64,000 nucleotides of DNA. Origin: Nitrospirales bacterium. Lineage in GTDB: Bacteria > Nitrospirota > Nitrospiria > Nitrospirales > UBA8639. Under the pieces are notes generated by a model. That model had not been told where the DNA came from. It made no database searches and was given only the letters and a program-made list of their open reading frames with translations. The position numbers and the translations under genes were made by a program. The DNA lies in NCBI GenBank assembly GCA_031315915.1, contig JALDRK010000013.1, forward strand, positions 38,528 to 102,527. Direction: 5' to 3'. Shown in pieces: positions 43,628 to 55,134 of this stretch. How positions within the stretch are numbered: position 1 is the stretch's first letter; every line of letters starts with the position of its first letter.

Positions 43628-44019
43628 TGTTGAAAGAACGAATCGAAGAGGTGACCAAACTCAATGAACTGTTTTATCAGGCCTTTGAAAGTTTGGATGT
43701 GGCACTCATGGATAAGATCTGGGCACATCAGGAATATGTCACCTGCATCCACCCAGGATGGAGTATTCGAGTAGGATGGCCGGCCGTCCGTGACTCCTGG
43801 GTGGTGATTTTTAATAATACCTTTTCCATGAAGTTCGAACTGACGGAATTGCAAGTGCAGGTCGCCGCCGATGTGGCCTGGGTCATTTGCACGGAGAATA
43901 TCACCAGTCGGGTCGGTGAAGATCCTCAGAGCAGTCGGGTAGTCGCGACGAATCTATTCGAACGGATCGGCGATGAATGGAAAATCATTCATCACCATGG
44001 TTCGCCGCTGATGGAGTAA
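43627..44019 (+). CDS. NTF2-like (SnoaL/DUF4440-type) protein
   Basis: The 130-residue protein has the NTF2 cone-fold pattern: MDKIWAHQEYVTCIHPGWS with the conserved Trp/Tyr, GWPAVRDSWVVIFN, and VAWVICTENITS. The end, FERIGDEWKIIHHHGSP, is typical of SnoaL-like proteins. These bind or isomerise small molecules. The gene starts in the last base of the DMT gene stop, so its substrate may be the transported compound. Confidence 0.82.
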   Translation: MLKERIEEVTKLNELFYQAFESLDVALMDKIWAHQEYVTCIHPGWSIRVGWPAVRDSWVVIFNNTFSMKFELTELQVQVAADVAWVICTENITSRVGEDPQSSRVVATNLFERIGDEWKIIHHHGSPLME

Positions 44020-44087
44020 CGATGAACAGGGTTCGATGATGAAGCGTGCCCCGGAAAAGTGTGGAAGCGAAGAGGCCAGCGGCGGCA

Positions 44088-44309
44088 TTAGGATGCAGGT
44101 GACGCGATGCTGGATTTCGCCCATTCCTCCACGGTCGTGTCTCGTTCCTCCATGGTCAGCGCGCTATATTTTTTGAACATCCCCATGCCCCCCTTTTTCT
44201 TTCTCCAAGCGACAAAATGCAGAAAATGTTCCTTGCAGAGTGAGCGGGTTCCTGCCGGGGCATAGAGGGGCTCGGTACAGCCACCTACTAAACACGATTC
44301 GGTACTCAT
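44088..44309 (-). CDS. Small putative zinc-binding protein
   Basis: The 73-residue protein has C6, C11, C25 and H28 (CLVGGCTEP and LCKEHFLHF), spaced like a small zinc knuckle. The tail is a Lys/Gly-rich patch (RKKKGGMGMF) followed by an acidic helix ending EEWAKSS. No family was recognised. It is single on the minus strand; the start has no strong ribosome site. Confidence 0.5.
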   Translation of the reverse strand: MSTESCLVGGCTEPLYAPAGTRSLCKEHFLHFVAWRKKKGGMGMFKKYSALTMEERDTTVEEWAKSSIASPAS

Positions 44310-44459
44310 CTTCTATCGCCCTTTCATGGTGTGTATTAACGGCTTGAATTGAGCGAGATTAGTATGCCCAACAAAACCTGGCAAAGGCAATGGGGACAAA
44401 TTGAATACGTAAAAGTCAGGACACCAAATACGGTTGCCTTGCTTTCCGTGATGGATGAA

Positions 44460-44479
44460 GGGTATCGTTACCCTTTTTT
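44460..44479 (+). terminator. Rho-independent terminator-like hairpin
   Basis: GGGTA (44460-44464) pairs with TACCC (44469-44473) across a TCGT loop, followed by TTTTTT at 44474-44479. It lies inside a short open frame (44349-44537), which argues against that frame being a gene, and just upstream of the gene at 44551. Confidence 0.6.
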
Positions 44480-44550
44480 CAATGGGAGGTATTACTGGGT
44501 CATGACGGGTTGGTCGCAATCGAACGGATTTTTTTGAAAGGAGACCAAGA

Positions 44551-45024
44551 GTGTTGACTGCTAAAGATGTATTTGAAAAGGTCAGGGAGGCTGCGTTGGG
44601 AGCCACAGATGCGGATGAGCGGCCTCTGCAAATCGATTATGAAGGACTTGAAAAGAAGATCAAGCAGGCATTGGGAGAACGAAAAGTCGAGTTGCTTCAT
44701 GTGAATCAGTTTCTTCCGGAGGGATATGAAGATCAAGGCCGATTGAATGCCGTACTTTTCACACAGGGCGCGGTGTTGTTTGATCTGGTGATTGGCGACA
44801 ATTATTTCCGATACGATCTTTTTTCCTGTTCCGACTTGGACAAGATTCAAGTAATTGACGGGACCTGGGACAATACGGAAAATCGCACACAGGATGCCTT
44901 TCTGAGTTTACGATTGATGCATGGGGACGAGGCCCATATTTTGTTGGCTCTGAAAGATGAGCAGCGCCCTTCCGTTTTCGGCTTTGCCAAAAAAGTCGGA
45001 GAAGGGCGTCATCCTGAACAATAA
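44551..45024 (+). CDS. Conserved-looking hypothetical protein
   Basis: The 157-residue cytosolic protein starts at GTG 44551 with AAAGGAG 7 bases upstream. It has an N-terminal helix LTAKDVFEKVREAALG and a beta-rich remainder including LLHVNQFLPEGY, AVLFDLVIGDNYFRYDLF and DAFLSLRLMHGDEAHILL. No family was recognised. Composition and ribosome site support a real gene. It is convergent with ygfZ. Confidence 0.65.
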   Translation: MLTAKDVFEKVREAALGATDADERPLQIDYEGLEKKIKQALGERKVELLHVNQFLPEGYEDQGRLNAVLFTQGAVLFDLVIGDNYFRYDLFSCSDLDKIQVIDGTWDNTENRTQDAFLSLRLMHGDEAHILLALKDEQRPSVFGFAKKVGEGRHPEQ

Positions 45025-45060
45025 CCGGTACTGGCAGAGATTGTTGCCGCCCCGGATATT

Positions 45061-46158
45061 CTAAGAGTTTTTCTGAAACGGGAGGGGCGACACGATCGCA
45101 GGGATTTTGAGCCCTTCTGTTTCGACTTCCAACGGTGTGGCGGGTTTGGTGAAGTCTCGAAGGGGAAAGCCCAGGGCAATGGGTTTTCCAAGAAGCGGAG
45201 AAAAGATTGCGCTGGAGATCCAGCCGACCTCTCGGGTTCCCGAAAAAATTTTTGATCCTCTCGTCGGGACGACCTTATCTGGCGAATCGATCACCAATCC
45301 CACCAACCGACGCTTAATGGCTCCGTACGTGTCCATTCGAGCCACCACCTCCTGTCCCGGATAGCACCCCTTGGTCAGACTGAAAGTCTTTCCTTCCATA
45401 TTGGCCTCTGGCGGAACGATGTGTTCGTTGATCTCAATGCCCAGTCTGGGGAGTCCGGCTTCGATTCGCAGTATTTCCAAGGTCTGGGATCCTAGAGGTG
45501 AGCCGTTCTCTTGTTGAACGGTCTGGAGAAGGAGTTCCCACAGGGGGACGAGGGCGTCCGTCGGCACAAACACCTCATAGTCCTGAGATCGGGTTTCTTG
45601 GGTTTTCACGACAAATCCCTCAATATTCTGGAAGGCAAACGGCAGGCATTGTAAATTCTCCAGTGCCTTCACCGCTAACGCCAAGGTCTGTTGGATAGCC
45701 GAATCGGCCTGCGGACCCGTCACCAGTATAATTCCCCATGTATTCAAGCCATTGGATAATTTGGCCTTGGTTCCGTACAGAAGGAATTTTCTGAGCGCTT
45801 GATATGTTTGGTCGTCGACTTCCCCGACGTCTTCCAAAAAAAGATCCTCTTGTCTCATGTACACACGGAAATACGAGAGGATTTTTCCTTTATGGTTCAT
45901 AAAAGTAGAGAGGGTTCCCTGTCCCGGTTGAAGGGGGAGGATATCTTGGCTGATGATACTTTGCAGCCATTTAACCCGGTCCTCCCCTGTGACCAGACAT
46001 GTGCCGCGATGGGAGAGATCGGCAATCCCGACTGTGTGGTGGGCGGCCTGGTATTCCGACTCCTGACGGCCATAATGGGACGGAATTTCCCATTCCCCCT
46101 TGATTCCAAATGTGGCGCCTAAAGCGGTGTGCTGGTCGTTGAGCGGTAAATGCTTCAT
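45061..46158 (-). CDS. ygfZ: YgfZ/GcvT-like folate-binding protein
   Basis: The 365-residue protein has the GcvT-like fold with HHTVGIADLSHRGTCLVTG and the YgfZ signature KGCYPGQEVVARMDTYG near residue 285, with a conserved Cys. YgfZ uses folate to help Fe-S enzymes such as MiaB. Its start overlaps the upstream receiver-like gene by 4 bases, so it is coupled to it. It is the last gene of the minus-strand run from thiC. Confidence 0.9.
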   Translation of the reverse strand: MKHLPLNDQHTALGATFGIKGEWEIPSHYGRQESEYQAAHHTVGIADLSHRGTCLVTGEDRVKWLQSIISQDILPLQPGQGTLSTFMNHKGKILSYFRVYMRQEDLFLEDVGEVDDQTYQALRKFLLYGTKAKLSNGLNTWGIILVTGPQADSAIQQTLALAVKALENLQCLPFAFQNIEGFVVKTQETRSQDYEVFVPTDALVPLWELLLQTVQQENGSPLGSQTLEILRIEAGLPRLGIEINEHIVPPEANMEGKTFSLTKGCYPGQEVVARMDTYGAIKRRLVGLVIDSPDKVVPTRGSKIFSGTREVGWISSAIFSPLLGKPIALGFPLRDFTKPATPLEVETEGLKIPAIVSPLPFQKNS

Positions 46159-46538
46159 GATGTGGGTGAGGGGATCAGTTCTTCCAGAAGTGCAAGCGTC
46201 CGAGCCGAGAATTCATTGCGGGAGACAATCTTAGTGATGCCCAGATCTTTGGCCAATTTCCAAGTCGTAATTTCCTCGTGGTTGGCAAAGGCCAAAATGG
46301 GAATATCTTGAGTCCGGGCGTTGGCTTTGACCTGCCGTAACCATTCCGGGACATCCAAACGGTCATCATTCATATTGGCAATGATTGCCTTTGGAGGCTG
46401 GTCTCCCATTTGACTCATCCAATCATCGGTGTTTCGTAATCGTTCAAGGGTATAGCCTTGAGGGCGAAAAGCGTCCCGGATTTTTGTGTAAAAGAATATA
46501 TCGCTGACCGCGACAAGTAATGTATTGGTAGTTGTCAT
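46155..46538 (-). CDS. Receiver-like protein lacking the phosphoacceptor Asp
   Basis: The 127-residue protein has the alternating beta/alpha layout of response-regulator receivers: LLVAVSDIFFYTKIRDAF, KAIIANMNDDRLDVPEWLR, and IPILAFANHEEITTWKLA, with a Lys-containing KIVSRNEF. In the third strand, where the Asp phosphoacceptor is expected, it reads ANMN, so no Asp is in that place. It would be a pseudo-receiver binding partners without phosphotransfer. It is coupled to ygfZ (4-base overlap) and lies 18 bases after a TPR gene. Confidence 0.7.
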   Translation of the reverse strand: MTTTNTLLVAVSDIFFYTKIRDAFRPQGYTLERLRNTDDWMSQMGDQPPKAIIANMNDDRLDVPEWLRQVKANARTQDIPILAFANHEEITTWKLAKDLGITKIVSRNEFSARTLALLEELIPSPTS

Positions 46539-46556
46539 GATAGTCCTTCGTCTATC

Positions 46557-47072
46557 TCAGTTCATCAATGTCAATATCCGTAACAAGGATTGCTTGGCCG
46601 TTTTATATTCCGGATTCAACGCCAGAGATTTCTTATAAGATTCCACCGCCAGGTCCCATTTCCCTTTGCGTTCGTAGATCCGCCCCAAATTCATATGCGG
46701 GAAGGCTGGATTCTCATACCTTTTGGCTTTCGCGGCCTTTTCCAGCCATGGAATGGCCTCCTCCAATTGATTCAATTCAATTAAATAGGCCCCAATATCA
46801 TTATAAGGATTTCCAAAGTCGGGATCCTGACGGATCGCACGATGGCATTCCTCTATGGCATCGTTCAACTGTCCCATAAAGCTATACGTCCATCCCAGAA
46901 AGGTATGGGCTTCGGCGGTTGGGAATATCTCAATGGATTGTTTGTATAGATCGACGGCCTCTTCCAACTGTCCTTTCATTTGCAGTTCGTATCCTCGTTG
47001 GAAAAGATTCCAGGCCTCATGTTTATCCTCTTCTTTTCCCTCGCCCTGATTTAAAAAATCTTGTTGGTCCAT
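46557..47072 (-). CDS. TPR repeat protein
   Basis: The 171-residue protein has about four TPR repeats from residue 24 to 165: AWNLFQRGYELQMKGQLEEA, AHTFLGWTYSFMGQLNDAIE, NPYNDIGAYLIELNQLEEAI and HMNLGRIYERKGKWDLAVES. Such scaffolds bind protein partners. There is no signal peptide, so it is cytosolic. It is between thi4 and the receiver-like gene on the same strand, suggesting these share an operon. Confidence 0.85.
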   Translation of the reverse strand: MDQQDFLNQGEGKEEDKHEAWNLFQRGYELQMKGQLEEAVDLYKQSIEIFPTAEAHTFLGWTYSFMGQLNDAIEECHRAIRQDPDFGNPYNDIGAYLIELNQLEEAIPWLEKAAKAKRYENPAFPHMNLGRIYERKGKWDLAVESYKKSLALNPEYKTAKQSLLRILTLMN

Positions 47073-47111
47073 AGGTATGACATGCCGGTTTCAGATCAAT
47101 AGACGAAACGG

Positions 47112-47912
47112 CTATTCTCCTTTGAGTTTTTGTCGAACAAGTTCCGCAGCTCGCCGGCCTGAAAGTAACATGGCGCCAAAAGCCGGGCCCATACGGGGTG
47201 TGCCGTCTACCGCGGCGACCGCCAGACCGGTCACGAAACAATTGGGATAGATTTCACGTGTATTGTCCACGACCTGCGCCTCCGAGCGTGCCACCCACAT
47301 CGCGCCGTTTCCGGGGATTTTTTGATAGAGATTTCTTTTATTGAGTAGATCCACCACGATGGCGTCGTGTCCCGTCGCGTCGATGACCACCTGACTTTCC
47401 AGGGCAATGGGGTCTACATGAATAATGTCGTGCCCCACCATTTCCGTGGGGGAGTTGTTGACGACGACTCCCTCAAGTTTTTGGTCCTGTCGCAAGATCA
47501 GATCGACAACTTTCGTCAAATTGAGAATTTTGGCTCCGGCCTCATAGGCGGCAGAAATGAGGCGGCTGGTGGCATGGGGCGGGTCCACGATGGTCATGCC
47601 GGGGCAGTCTTTGATCGGCTTAAAGGGAATCCCAAGTTCCTCAAGGATCAGATGAGCGGGTTCACAAATGGTGGCTTTGTTCATCAGATAGCCGCCGGAC
47701 CAGAACCCGCCCCCCAACGCCAGGCTTTGCTCGATTACCAGAGTTTTAAAGCCTGTAGCAGCCAAATCCCTGGCACAGATTAAGCCTGAAGGACCGGCCC
47801 CCACAATAATAATGTCGCTTTCAATCAGACTGTCGAATTCTTTGAAATATTCGCGGGCGATCTGACGTGTCACATCCCGTTCTCGTAATGGCGCAACAGA
47901 TATCGGATTCAT
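47112..47912 (-). CDS. thi4: Thi4 family thiazole synthase, His-type (sulfide-dependent)
   Basis: Thi4 makes the thiamine thiazole from NAD, glycine and sulfur. The 266-residue protein has the FAD/NAD-binding motif IIIVGAGPSGLICARDLAA (35-53), GGGFWSGGY and TGLAVAAVDGTPRMGP. Where the yeast enzyme has its sacrificial Cys (CMDP), this sequence has H165 (IIHVDP), as in archaeal enzymes that use sulfide rather than destroying a Cys. That suggests a catalytic, multi-turnover enzyme. An alternative start at 47948 would add 12 residues directly after the thiC stop. It follows thiC and should be under the same TPP riboswitch. Confidence 0.9.
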   Translation of the reverse strand: MNPISVAPLRERDVTRQIAREYFKEFDSLIESDIIIVGAGPSGLICARDLAATGFKTLVIEQSLALGGGFWSGGYLMNKATICEPAHLILEELGIPFKPIKDCPGMTIVDPPHATSRLISAAYEAGAKILNLTKVVDLILRQDQKLEGVVVNNSPTEMVGHDIIHVDPIALESQVVIDATGHDAIVVDLLNKRNLYQKIPGNGAMWVARSEAQVVDNTREIYPNCFVTGLAVAAVDGTPRMGPAFGAMLLSGRRAAELVRQKLKGE

Positions 47913-47948
47913 AGGATTAACTCTCGTTTTTCTTTGCGTGATTGACAT

Positions 47949-50108
<2,160 letters not shown>

Positions 50109-50314
50109 GTTTGATGGTAAACACGGTTGCTTTTGTTTGTCAAACGGGTTAACCGGTGAGTAATGATAGAATTATCAAGGTCGGGAGAGAATTCGCTTTC
50201 TCACCTGTAAGATAGTTTGGTAGAGTGAAGAACCGTTCCTTGATTTCCTGAGAATACGGGATAAGATTTAGAAACACCGATGCGAATGCGGCAAGAAGGG
50301 TTTTTGATACACCA

Positions 50315-51412
50315 ATGACGACGATTACCGAACTTCCCATCACCGACTATCAAACGCTCTCCGAACAGGAGTTGTTTGATCGAATAAGTGAAGCCAAGGC
50401 CAAATTGGGCAATCAAGTCTTGATGTTAGGGCACAATTATCAACGGGACGAAGTCATTGTGCATGCCGATCTTCGCGGGGATTCATTGCTGTTGGCCAAA
50501 TATGCCGCCGAGCGTTCGGAGTTTCCCACTGTGGTGTTTTGCGGTGTACACTTCATGGCCGAGACGGCCGATATCCTGAGCCGATCCAATCAAACCGTCA
50601 TATTACCGGATATGGCTGCCGGCTGTTCTATGGCGGATATGGCGTCCATGGAACAGGTGGACGATTGTTGGGACCGATTGGGTCGAGCCCTTCCTGTAGA
50701 AGAACAGGTCACACCGATTGTCTATGTAAATTCCGCGGCCTCCCTTAAGGCTTTTTGTGGGGAGCATGGTGGTGTGACCTGCACGTCCTCCAATGCCAAA
50801 GCCATTATGAACTGGGCGTGGGCTCGGCGAGAGAAAATCTTGTTTTTCCCTGATGAACACTTGGGGAGGAATACCGCGAATGCGATGGGGTTTCCTCCTG
50901 AAGACATGATTGTCTGGGATCCTTATCAACCAAATGGCGGACACACTCGGGAGGCTATCCAAAAAGCCAGACTCATTCTCTGGAAGGGCCATTGCAGCGT
51001 TCATCAAATGTTTCAAGCTCCTCATGTCGATTATTTCCGCAAGCAATATCCCGGGGTTCAAGTCATTGTCCATCCGGAATGCAATGAAGATGTGGTGAAT
51101 AGGGCTGATCAGGTGGGTTCCACTGAATTTATTATCCGGACTGTGACTCAAGCTCCAGCGGGAACCATTTGGGCAGTAGGGACCGAGTTAAACCTGGTAA
51201 ACCGCCTGAAACAGGAGCAGGCAGATAAGCAAATCTTTTTCCTGTCTCCCATGGTGTGCCGGTGCGCCACGATGTTCCGAATCGATGCGCCTCATCTCTG
51301 TTGGACGATGGAAAATCTGGTGCAGGGAACCGTGGTCAATCATATCCAGGTTCCCGATGATGACAAAGTGAATGCCAAGTTGGCTTTGGACCGCATGATG
51401 GCATTGAGTTGA
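50315..51412 (+). CDS. nadA: Quinolinate synthase NadA
   Basis: NadA condenses iminoaspartate with DHAP to form quinolinate for NAD. The 365-residue protein has the three cluster cysteines in VTCTSSNA, HPECNEDV and MVCRCATMF, the LGHNYQRDEV segment and the GHCSVHQMFQ stretch. It is a [4Fe-4S] enzyme. No nadB or nadC is adjacent. It is divergent from thiC, with the riboswitch leader between them. Confidence 0.94.
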   Translation: MTTITELPITDYQTLSEQELFDRISEAKAKLGNQVLMLGHNYQRDEVIVHADLRGDSLLLAKYAAERSEFPTVVFCGVHFMAETADILSRSNQTVILPDMAAGCSMADMASMEQVDDCWDRLGRALPVEEQVTPIVYVNSAASLKAFCGEHGGVTCTSSNAKAIMNWAWARREKILFFPDEHLGRNTANAMGFPPEDMIVWDPYQPNGGHTREAIQKARLILWKGHCSVHQMFQAPHVDYFRKQYPGVQVIVHPECNEDVVNRADQVGSTEFIIRTVTQAPAGTIWAVGTELNLVNRLKQEQADKQIFFLSPMVCRCATMFRIDAPHLCWTMENLVQGTVVNHIQVPDDDKVNAKLALDRMMALS

Positions 51413-51601
51413 GCTGTTCCTGAATTCCGGCCTTTTCTCTCGCCGACTCCATTCTTGGAAATTGTCATATTCCCTTTTAAAGCTAATAGGTTATGAAGCG
51501 ATGAGGTTTGACGGGTTGGGAGCCTCTGGCTAGAATGGGTCACTTGTTCTAGAACAGATCGAAGCCGATCTTGGTGATGAATGTCCTAAGGACACCGAAC
51601 G

Positions 51602-54466
51602 ATGGATTATAAAGCCACACTGAATCTCCCTCGGACAGAGTTTCCGATGAAGGCCAATCTGCCGGTGCAAGAGCCCCAGAGGCTGGACTGGTGGGAAAAT
51701 CAGGGAATTTATGGCCTTATTCAGCAATCCCGAGAAGGAAAGCCGCTGTATATCCTCCATGACGGGCCACCCTATGCCAATGGCCATATTCATATCGGTC
51801 ATGCGCTGAATAAAGTCTTAAAAGATATCATTGTCAAATCGAAAACCATGTCCGGGTTTCAGGTGCCCTATGTGCCGGGTTGGGACTGCCATGGGTTGCC
51901 GATCGAACATCAGGTCACCAAGCAGTTAGGTGCAAAGAAAAAGGATCTCAGCGCGGTTCAGCTCCGGACTTTATGCCGCGAGTATGCCGAAAAATTTGTG
52001 GGCATCCAACGTGAAGAATTTAAGCGGCTTGGGGTGTTTGGGGACTGGGACCATCCTTATTTGACCATGGACCGGGAATATGAGGCCACCATTGTCCGGG
52101 AATTTGGAAAATTCGTAGAAAAAGGTCGTGTCTATAAGGGGCTCAAGCCGGTGTTGTGGTGCACGGTGGATCAAACGGCCCTGGCAGAAGCGGAGGTGGA
52201 ATATGAAGATCATGTCTCTCCGTCCGTGTATGTGAAGTTTCCCTATGTTCAATCGCCGGAATTGTTGTCAAAGCCGGGGCTCCTGAATCTTCCCTCGATA
52301 TCTTCATTGACTTCCTTGTCGGTGGTGATTTGGACGACTACGCCTTGGACCTTGCCCGCCAATCAGGCCGTGTGTGTCCATCCGGAATTGGAGTATGTGG
52401 TATTTCGCGTGGGCCAGGAAGCCTTTCTTGTGGCGGAGGGTTTGTTGGAATCCTTTGTCAAAGCCTGTCGTATTGAAGGAGGAAAAGTTCTTGGCACAAT
52501 ACGCGGAAAAGAATTGGAAGGCCTTACCTGTCATCCGCCATTTTCAAAGCGCGTGGTCCCTATTCTCAATGGTGAATTTGTCACTCTGGAACAAGGAACC
52601 GGGTGCGTGCATATCGCTCCCGGTCATGGTATGGACGACTACTTGCTGGTCCTGAAATACAATAAACCAAGTTGTCTCTCTTATCTACCCGATCAGAAAC
52701 CCCTGGAAATACTTGTCCCGGTTGATGATGCGGGAAAGTTTACCGCCGAATTTCCCGAATTTGCCGGTACTCATGTCCTCGAAGCGAATGCCGGCCTTAT
52801 TGAAGCCCTGAAAAAGAGCGGGAGACTGATCGGGGAAAGAAAGCTGGAGCATTCCTATCCGCACTGCTGGCGCTGTAAACAATCGGTTATTTTTCGGGCT
52901 ACCCGCCAGTGGTTTGTCTCGATGGAGGAAGGTGATCTCAGAAATACGGCACTTCGTGAAATTGATAAGGTCCAATGGATTCCCGAGCGGGGACGCGAAC
53001 GTATTCATGGAATGATTCTGAACCGGCCCGATTGGTGTTTGTCGAGGCAACGGATGTGGGGAACACCCATTCCGGTATTTTCATGCCTAGACTGCGGAAC
53101 TCCGTTGGCTGATCCGACGATCATTGAGCATGTGGCAGGGCTGGTGCAGGATGGTGGGTCGGATGTCTGGTTCAGTCGATCCGTGGCTGAACTTTTGCCC
53201 CCTGGAACGATCTGTTCTGCCTGTGGGAGCCAGGCCATGAAAAAAGAGCAGGATATTCTGGATGTCTGGTTTGAGTCCGGCGTGAGCCACGCTGCTGTCT
53301 TAAAATCTCAAGGACCTTCCTGGTGGCCCGCGGATTTATATTTGGAGGGCTCCGACCAGCATCGAGGCTGGTTTCACAGTGCCTTGTTGACGTCAACGAC
53401 AACGGATGGTCAGGCACCGTATCGGGCAGTGCTGACTCATGGATTTGTGGTGGATGGTGAGGGCAAGAAAATGTCCAAATCCGCCGGGAACGTGGTGACT
53501 CCTCAAGAAATCATCAAGGATTCCGGGGCGGAAATCCTGCGATTATGGGTAGCCTCCCAGGACTACCAGGAAGATCTACGTATTTCCAAGGACATTCTTA
53601 AGCAGTTGATCGAGGCCTATCGGAAGATTCGCAATACCTGCCGGTTTCTGCTGAGCAATTTGTACGATTTCGACCTCACTCAGCATGCCGTTTCTCATGA
53701 ACAATTGCCGGAACTGGATCAATGGGCACTGTGGCGGTTGAGTCAGCTCACCACGAATGTGCGACGCGGATATGACCAGTTTCAATTTCGCCAGGTTATC
53801 CATGAAATTGACTACTTTTGCTCCACGGACATGAGCGCGACATACTTGGATATTTTAAAAGACCGGCTCTATACCTTTCCTGCCAATTCCCCACTTCGTC
53901 GTGGATCGCAAACCGTATTGCTGGAAATCGTCACGGCTCTTGCAAAGTTGATGGCTCCCATTTTGAGTTTCACCGCGGAAGAGATCTGGCAGGTATTACC
54001 GGATGTCGCTCGGGGAGGGAATCAGGTCAAGAGTATTCATATGGTCGAGTTTCCTGCAGGCCCTACTCTGTTCCAAAGTCGGGAAAAGCAGGTCGCCTGG
54101 AATTACTTGTTAAAGGTCAGAGGAATGGTGCAAGGTGCGCTCGAAAAGAAACGACGTGAAAAAATTATTGGTTCTTCTCTTGAAGCCAAGGTGAGGCTCA
54201 ATGCATTAGAGCCGCATTCAGAACTCCTGTGCCGGTATCTCCAGGACTTGCCCGCGCTCTTCATTGTGTCTTGTGCTGAAGTCAAGCCCGTGTCCACGTT
54301 GACGAGTATGGACGACTGTCTGGTTGATTTAGGGCTTGGAATCGGCATTGAGGTTGTCCAGGCGGAAGGCATCAAGTGCGATCGCTGTTGGAATGTTCGC
54401 CTGGATGTGGGAGCTCAAGCCGCACACCCGACCTTATGCGGACGATGTGTGGAGGCTATAGGGTGA
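51602..54466 (+). CDS. ileS: Isoleucyl-tRNA synthetase IleS
   Basis: The 954-residue class I synthetase has the HIGH motif in NGHIHIGHALNK near residue 63, a CP1 editing domain of about 180-400 (including WTTTPWTLPAN), KMSKS in EGKKMSKSAGNV near residue 621, and a C-terminal zinc site CDRCWN...CGRC. The zinc pair shows it is the bacterial long form. It ends by overlapping lspA by 4 bases, the common ileS-lspA pairing. Confidence 0.95.
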   Translation: MDYKATLNLPRTEFPMKANLPVQEPQRLDWWENQGIYGLIQQSREGKPLYILHDGPPYANGHIHIGHALNKVLKDIIVKSKTMSGFQVPYVPGWDCHGLPIEHQVTKQLGAKKKDLSAVQLRTLCREYAEKFVGIQREEFKRLGVFGDWDHPYLTMDREYEATIVREFGKFVEKGRVYKGLKPVLWCTVDQTALAEAEVEYEDHVSPSVYVKFPYVQSPELLSKPGLLNLPSISSLTSLSVVIWTTTPWTLPANQAVCVHPELEYVVFRVGQEAFLVAEGLLESFVKACRIEGGKVLGTIRGKELEGLTCHPPFSKRVVPILNGEFVTLEQGTGCVHIAPGHGMDDYLLVLKYNKPSCLSYLPDQKPLEILVPVDDAGKFTAEFPEFAGTHVLEANAGLIEALKKSGRLIGERKLEHSYPHCWRCKQSVIFRATRQWFVSMEEGDLRNTALREIDKVQWIPERGRERIHGMILNRPDWCLSRQRMWGTPIPVFSCLDCGTPLADPTIIEHVAGLVQDGGSDVWFSRSVAELLPPGTICSACGSQAMKKEQDILDVWFESGVSHAAVLKSQGPSWWPADLYLEGSDQHRGWFHSALLTSTTTDGQAPYRAVLTHGFVVDGEGKKMSKSAGNVVTPQEIIKDSGAEILRLWVASQDYQEDLRISKDILKQLIEAYRKIRNTCRFLLSNLYDFDLTQHAVSHEQLPELDQWALWRLSQLTTNVRRGYDQFQFRQVIHEIDYFCSTDMSATYLDILKDRLYTFPANSPLRRGSQTVLLEIVTALAKLMAPILSFTAEEIWQVLPDVARGGNQVKSIHMVEFPAGPTLFQSREKQVAWNYLLKVRGMVQGALEKKRREKIIGSSLEAKVRLNALEPHSELLCRYLQDLPALFIVSCAEVKPVSTLTSMDDCLVDLGLGIGIEVVQAEGIKCDRCWNVRLDVGAQAAHPTLCGRCVEAIG

Positions 54467-54984
54467 ATTTACAACTTCATCGATTTGTGTTGTTGGGACT
54501 TGTGGCTTGCTCGATTGTGAGTGTGGATCAACTTACGAAGGCCTATATTGCGAATACCATGAGGCTTCATGAGTCCATCTCTGTCATTCCGGGGTTTTTT
54601 CATCTCACCTATATCCGAAATCCAGGGGCGGCATTCGGGATTATGGGAACGACCAGCAGCGGCTTTCGGCTGATCTTTTTTTTTCTGACCTCTGTCTTTG
54701 CGATTGGGCTGCTCCTGACCATTTTCCTTCGACTTGATCATCGGGATTGGTGGGGACAATTGACGATTGCCTCGATTTTTGGCGGGGCGATCGGCAATTT
54801 CATTGACCGGATTCAATATGGGGAAGTGATCGATTTTCTGGATTTTTTTGTCAAAGGCTATCACTGGCCGGCCTTCAATGTCGCGGATATGGCCATTAGT
54901 ATCGGCGTGTGTTCCTTGTTGGTGCTCTTTGCTTTCGATAAACGCAGATCGAACCTGACGCCGCAAGAAGATCCTCCCCTATAA
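54463..54984 (+). CDS. lspA: Lipoprotein signal peptidase LspA
   Basis: The 173-residue protein starts at GTG 54463 with GGAGG 7 bases upstream, and has four membrane segments with the catalytic Asp pair in GNFIDRIQYG and NVADMAIS. It cleaves signal peptides of lipid-modified prolipoproteins such as the several in this window. The start lies in the last bases of ileS. Confidence 0.94.
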   Translation: MNLQLHRFVLLGLVACSIVSVDQLTKAYIANTMRLHESISVIPGFFHLTYIRNPGAAFGIMGTTSSGFRLIFFFLTSVFAIGLLLTIFLRLDHRDWWGQLTIASIFGGAIGNFIDRIQYGEVIDFLDFFVKGYHWPAFNVADMAISIGVCSLLVLFAFDKRRSNLTPQEDPPL

Positions 54985-55134
54985 GCCAGTTGGAGTGTTC
55001 TCCCGATTGCCATCCTCTTTTCCGATCCGTCTCGTTATGCAAAATAGCAAAGCGCGGCTGTGCCAACAGTGAATGAGGCAGTCCTACTTCTCCAATTTCC
55101 CCATGCGTAACCACTTACAAAAAGTGAGGGGGCA

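Noticed and set aside
44349..44537. Open frame of 62 codons before the hypothetical gene
   Set aside because: A terminator-like hairpin with a T run (44460-44479) falls in its middle and there is no ribosome site.
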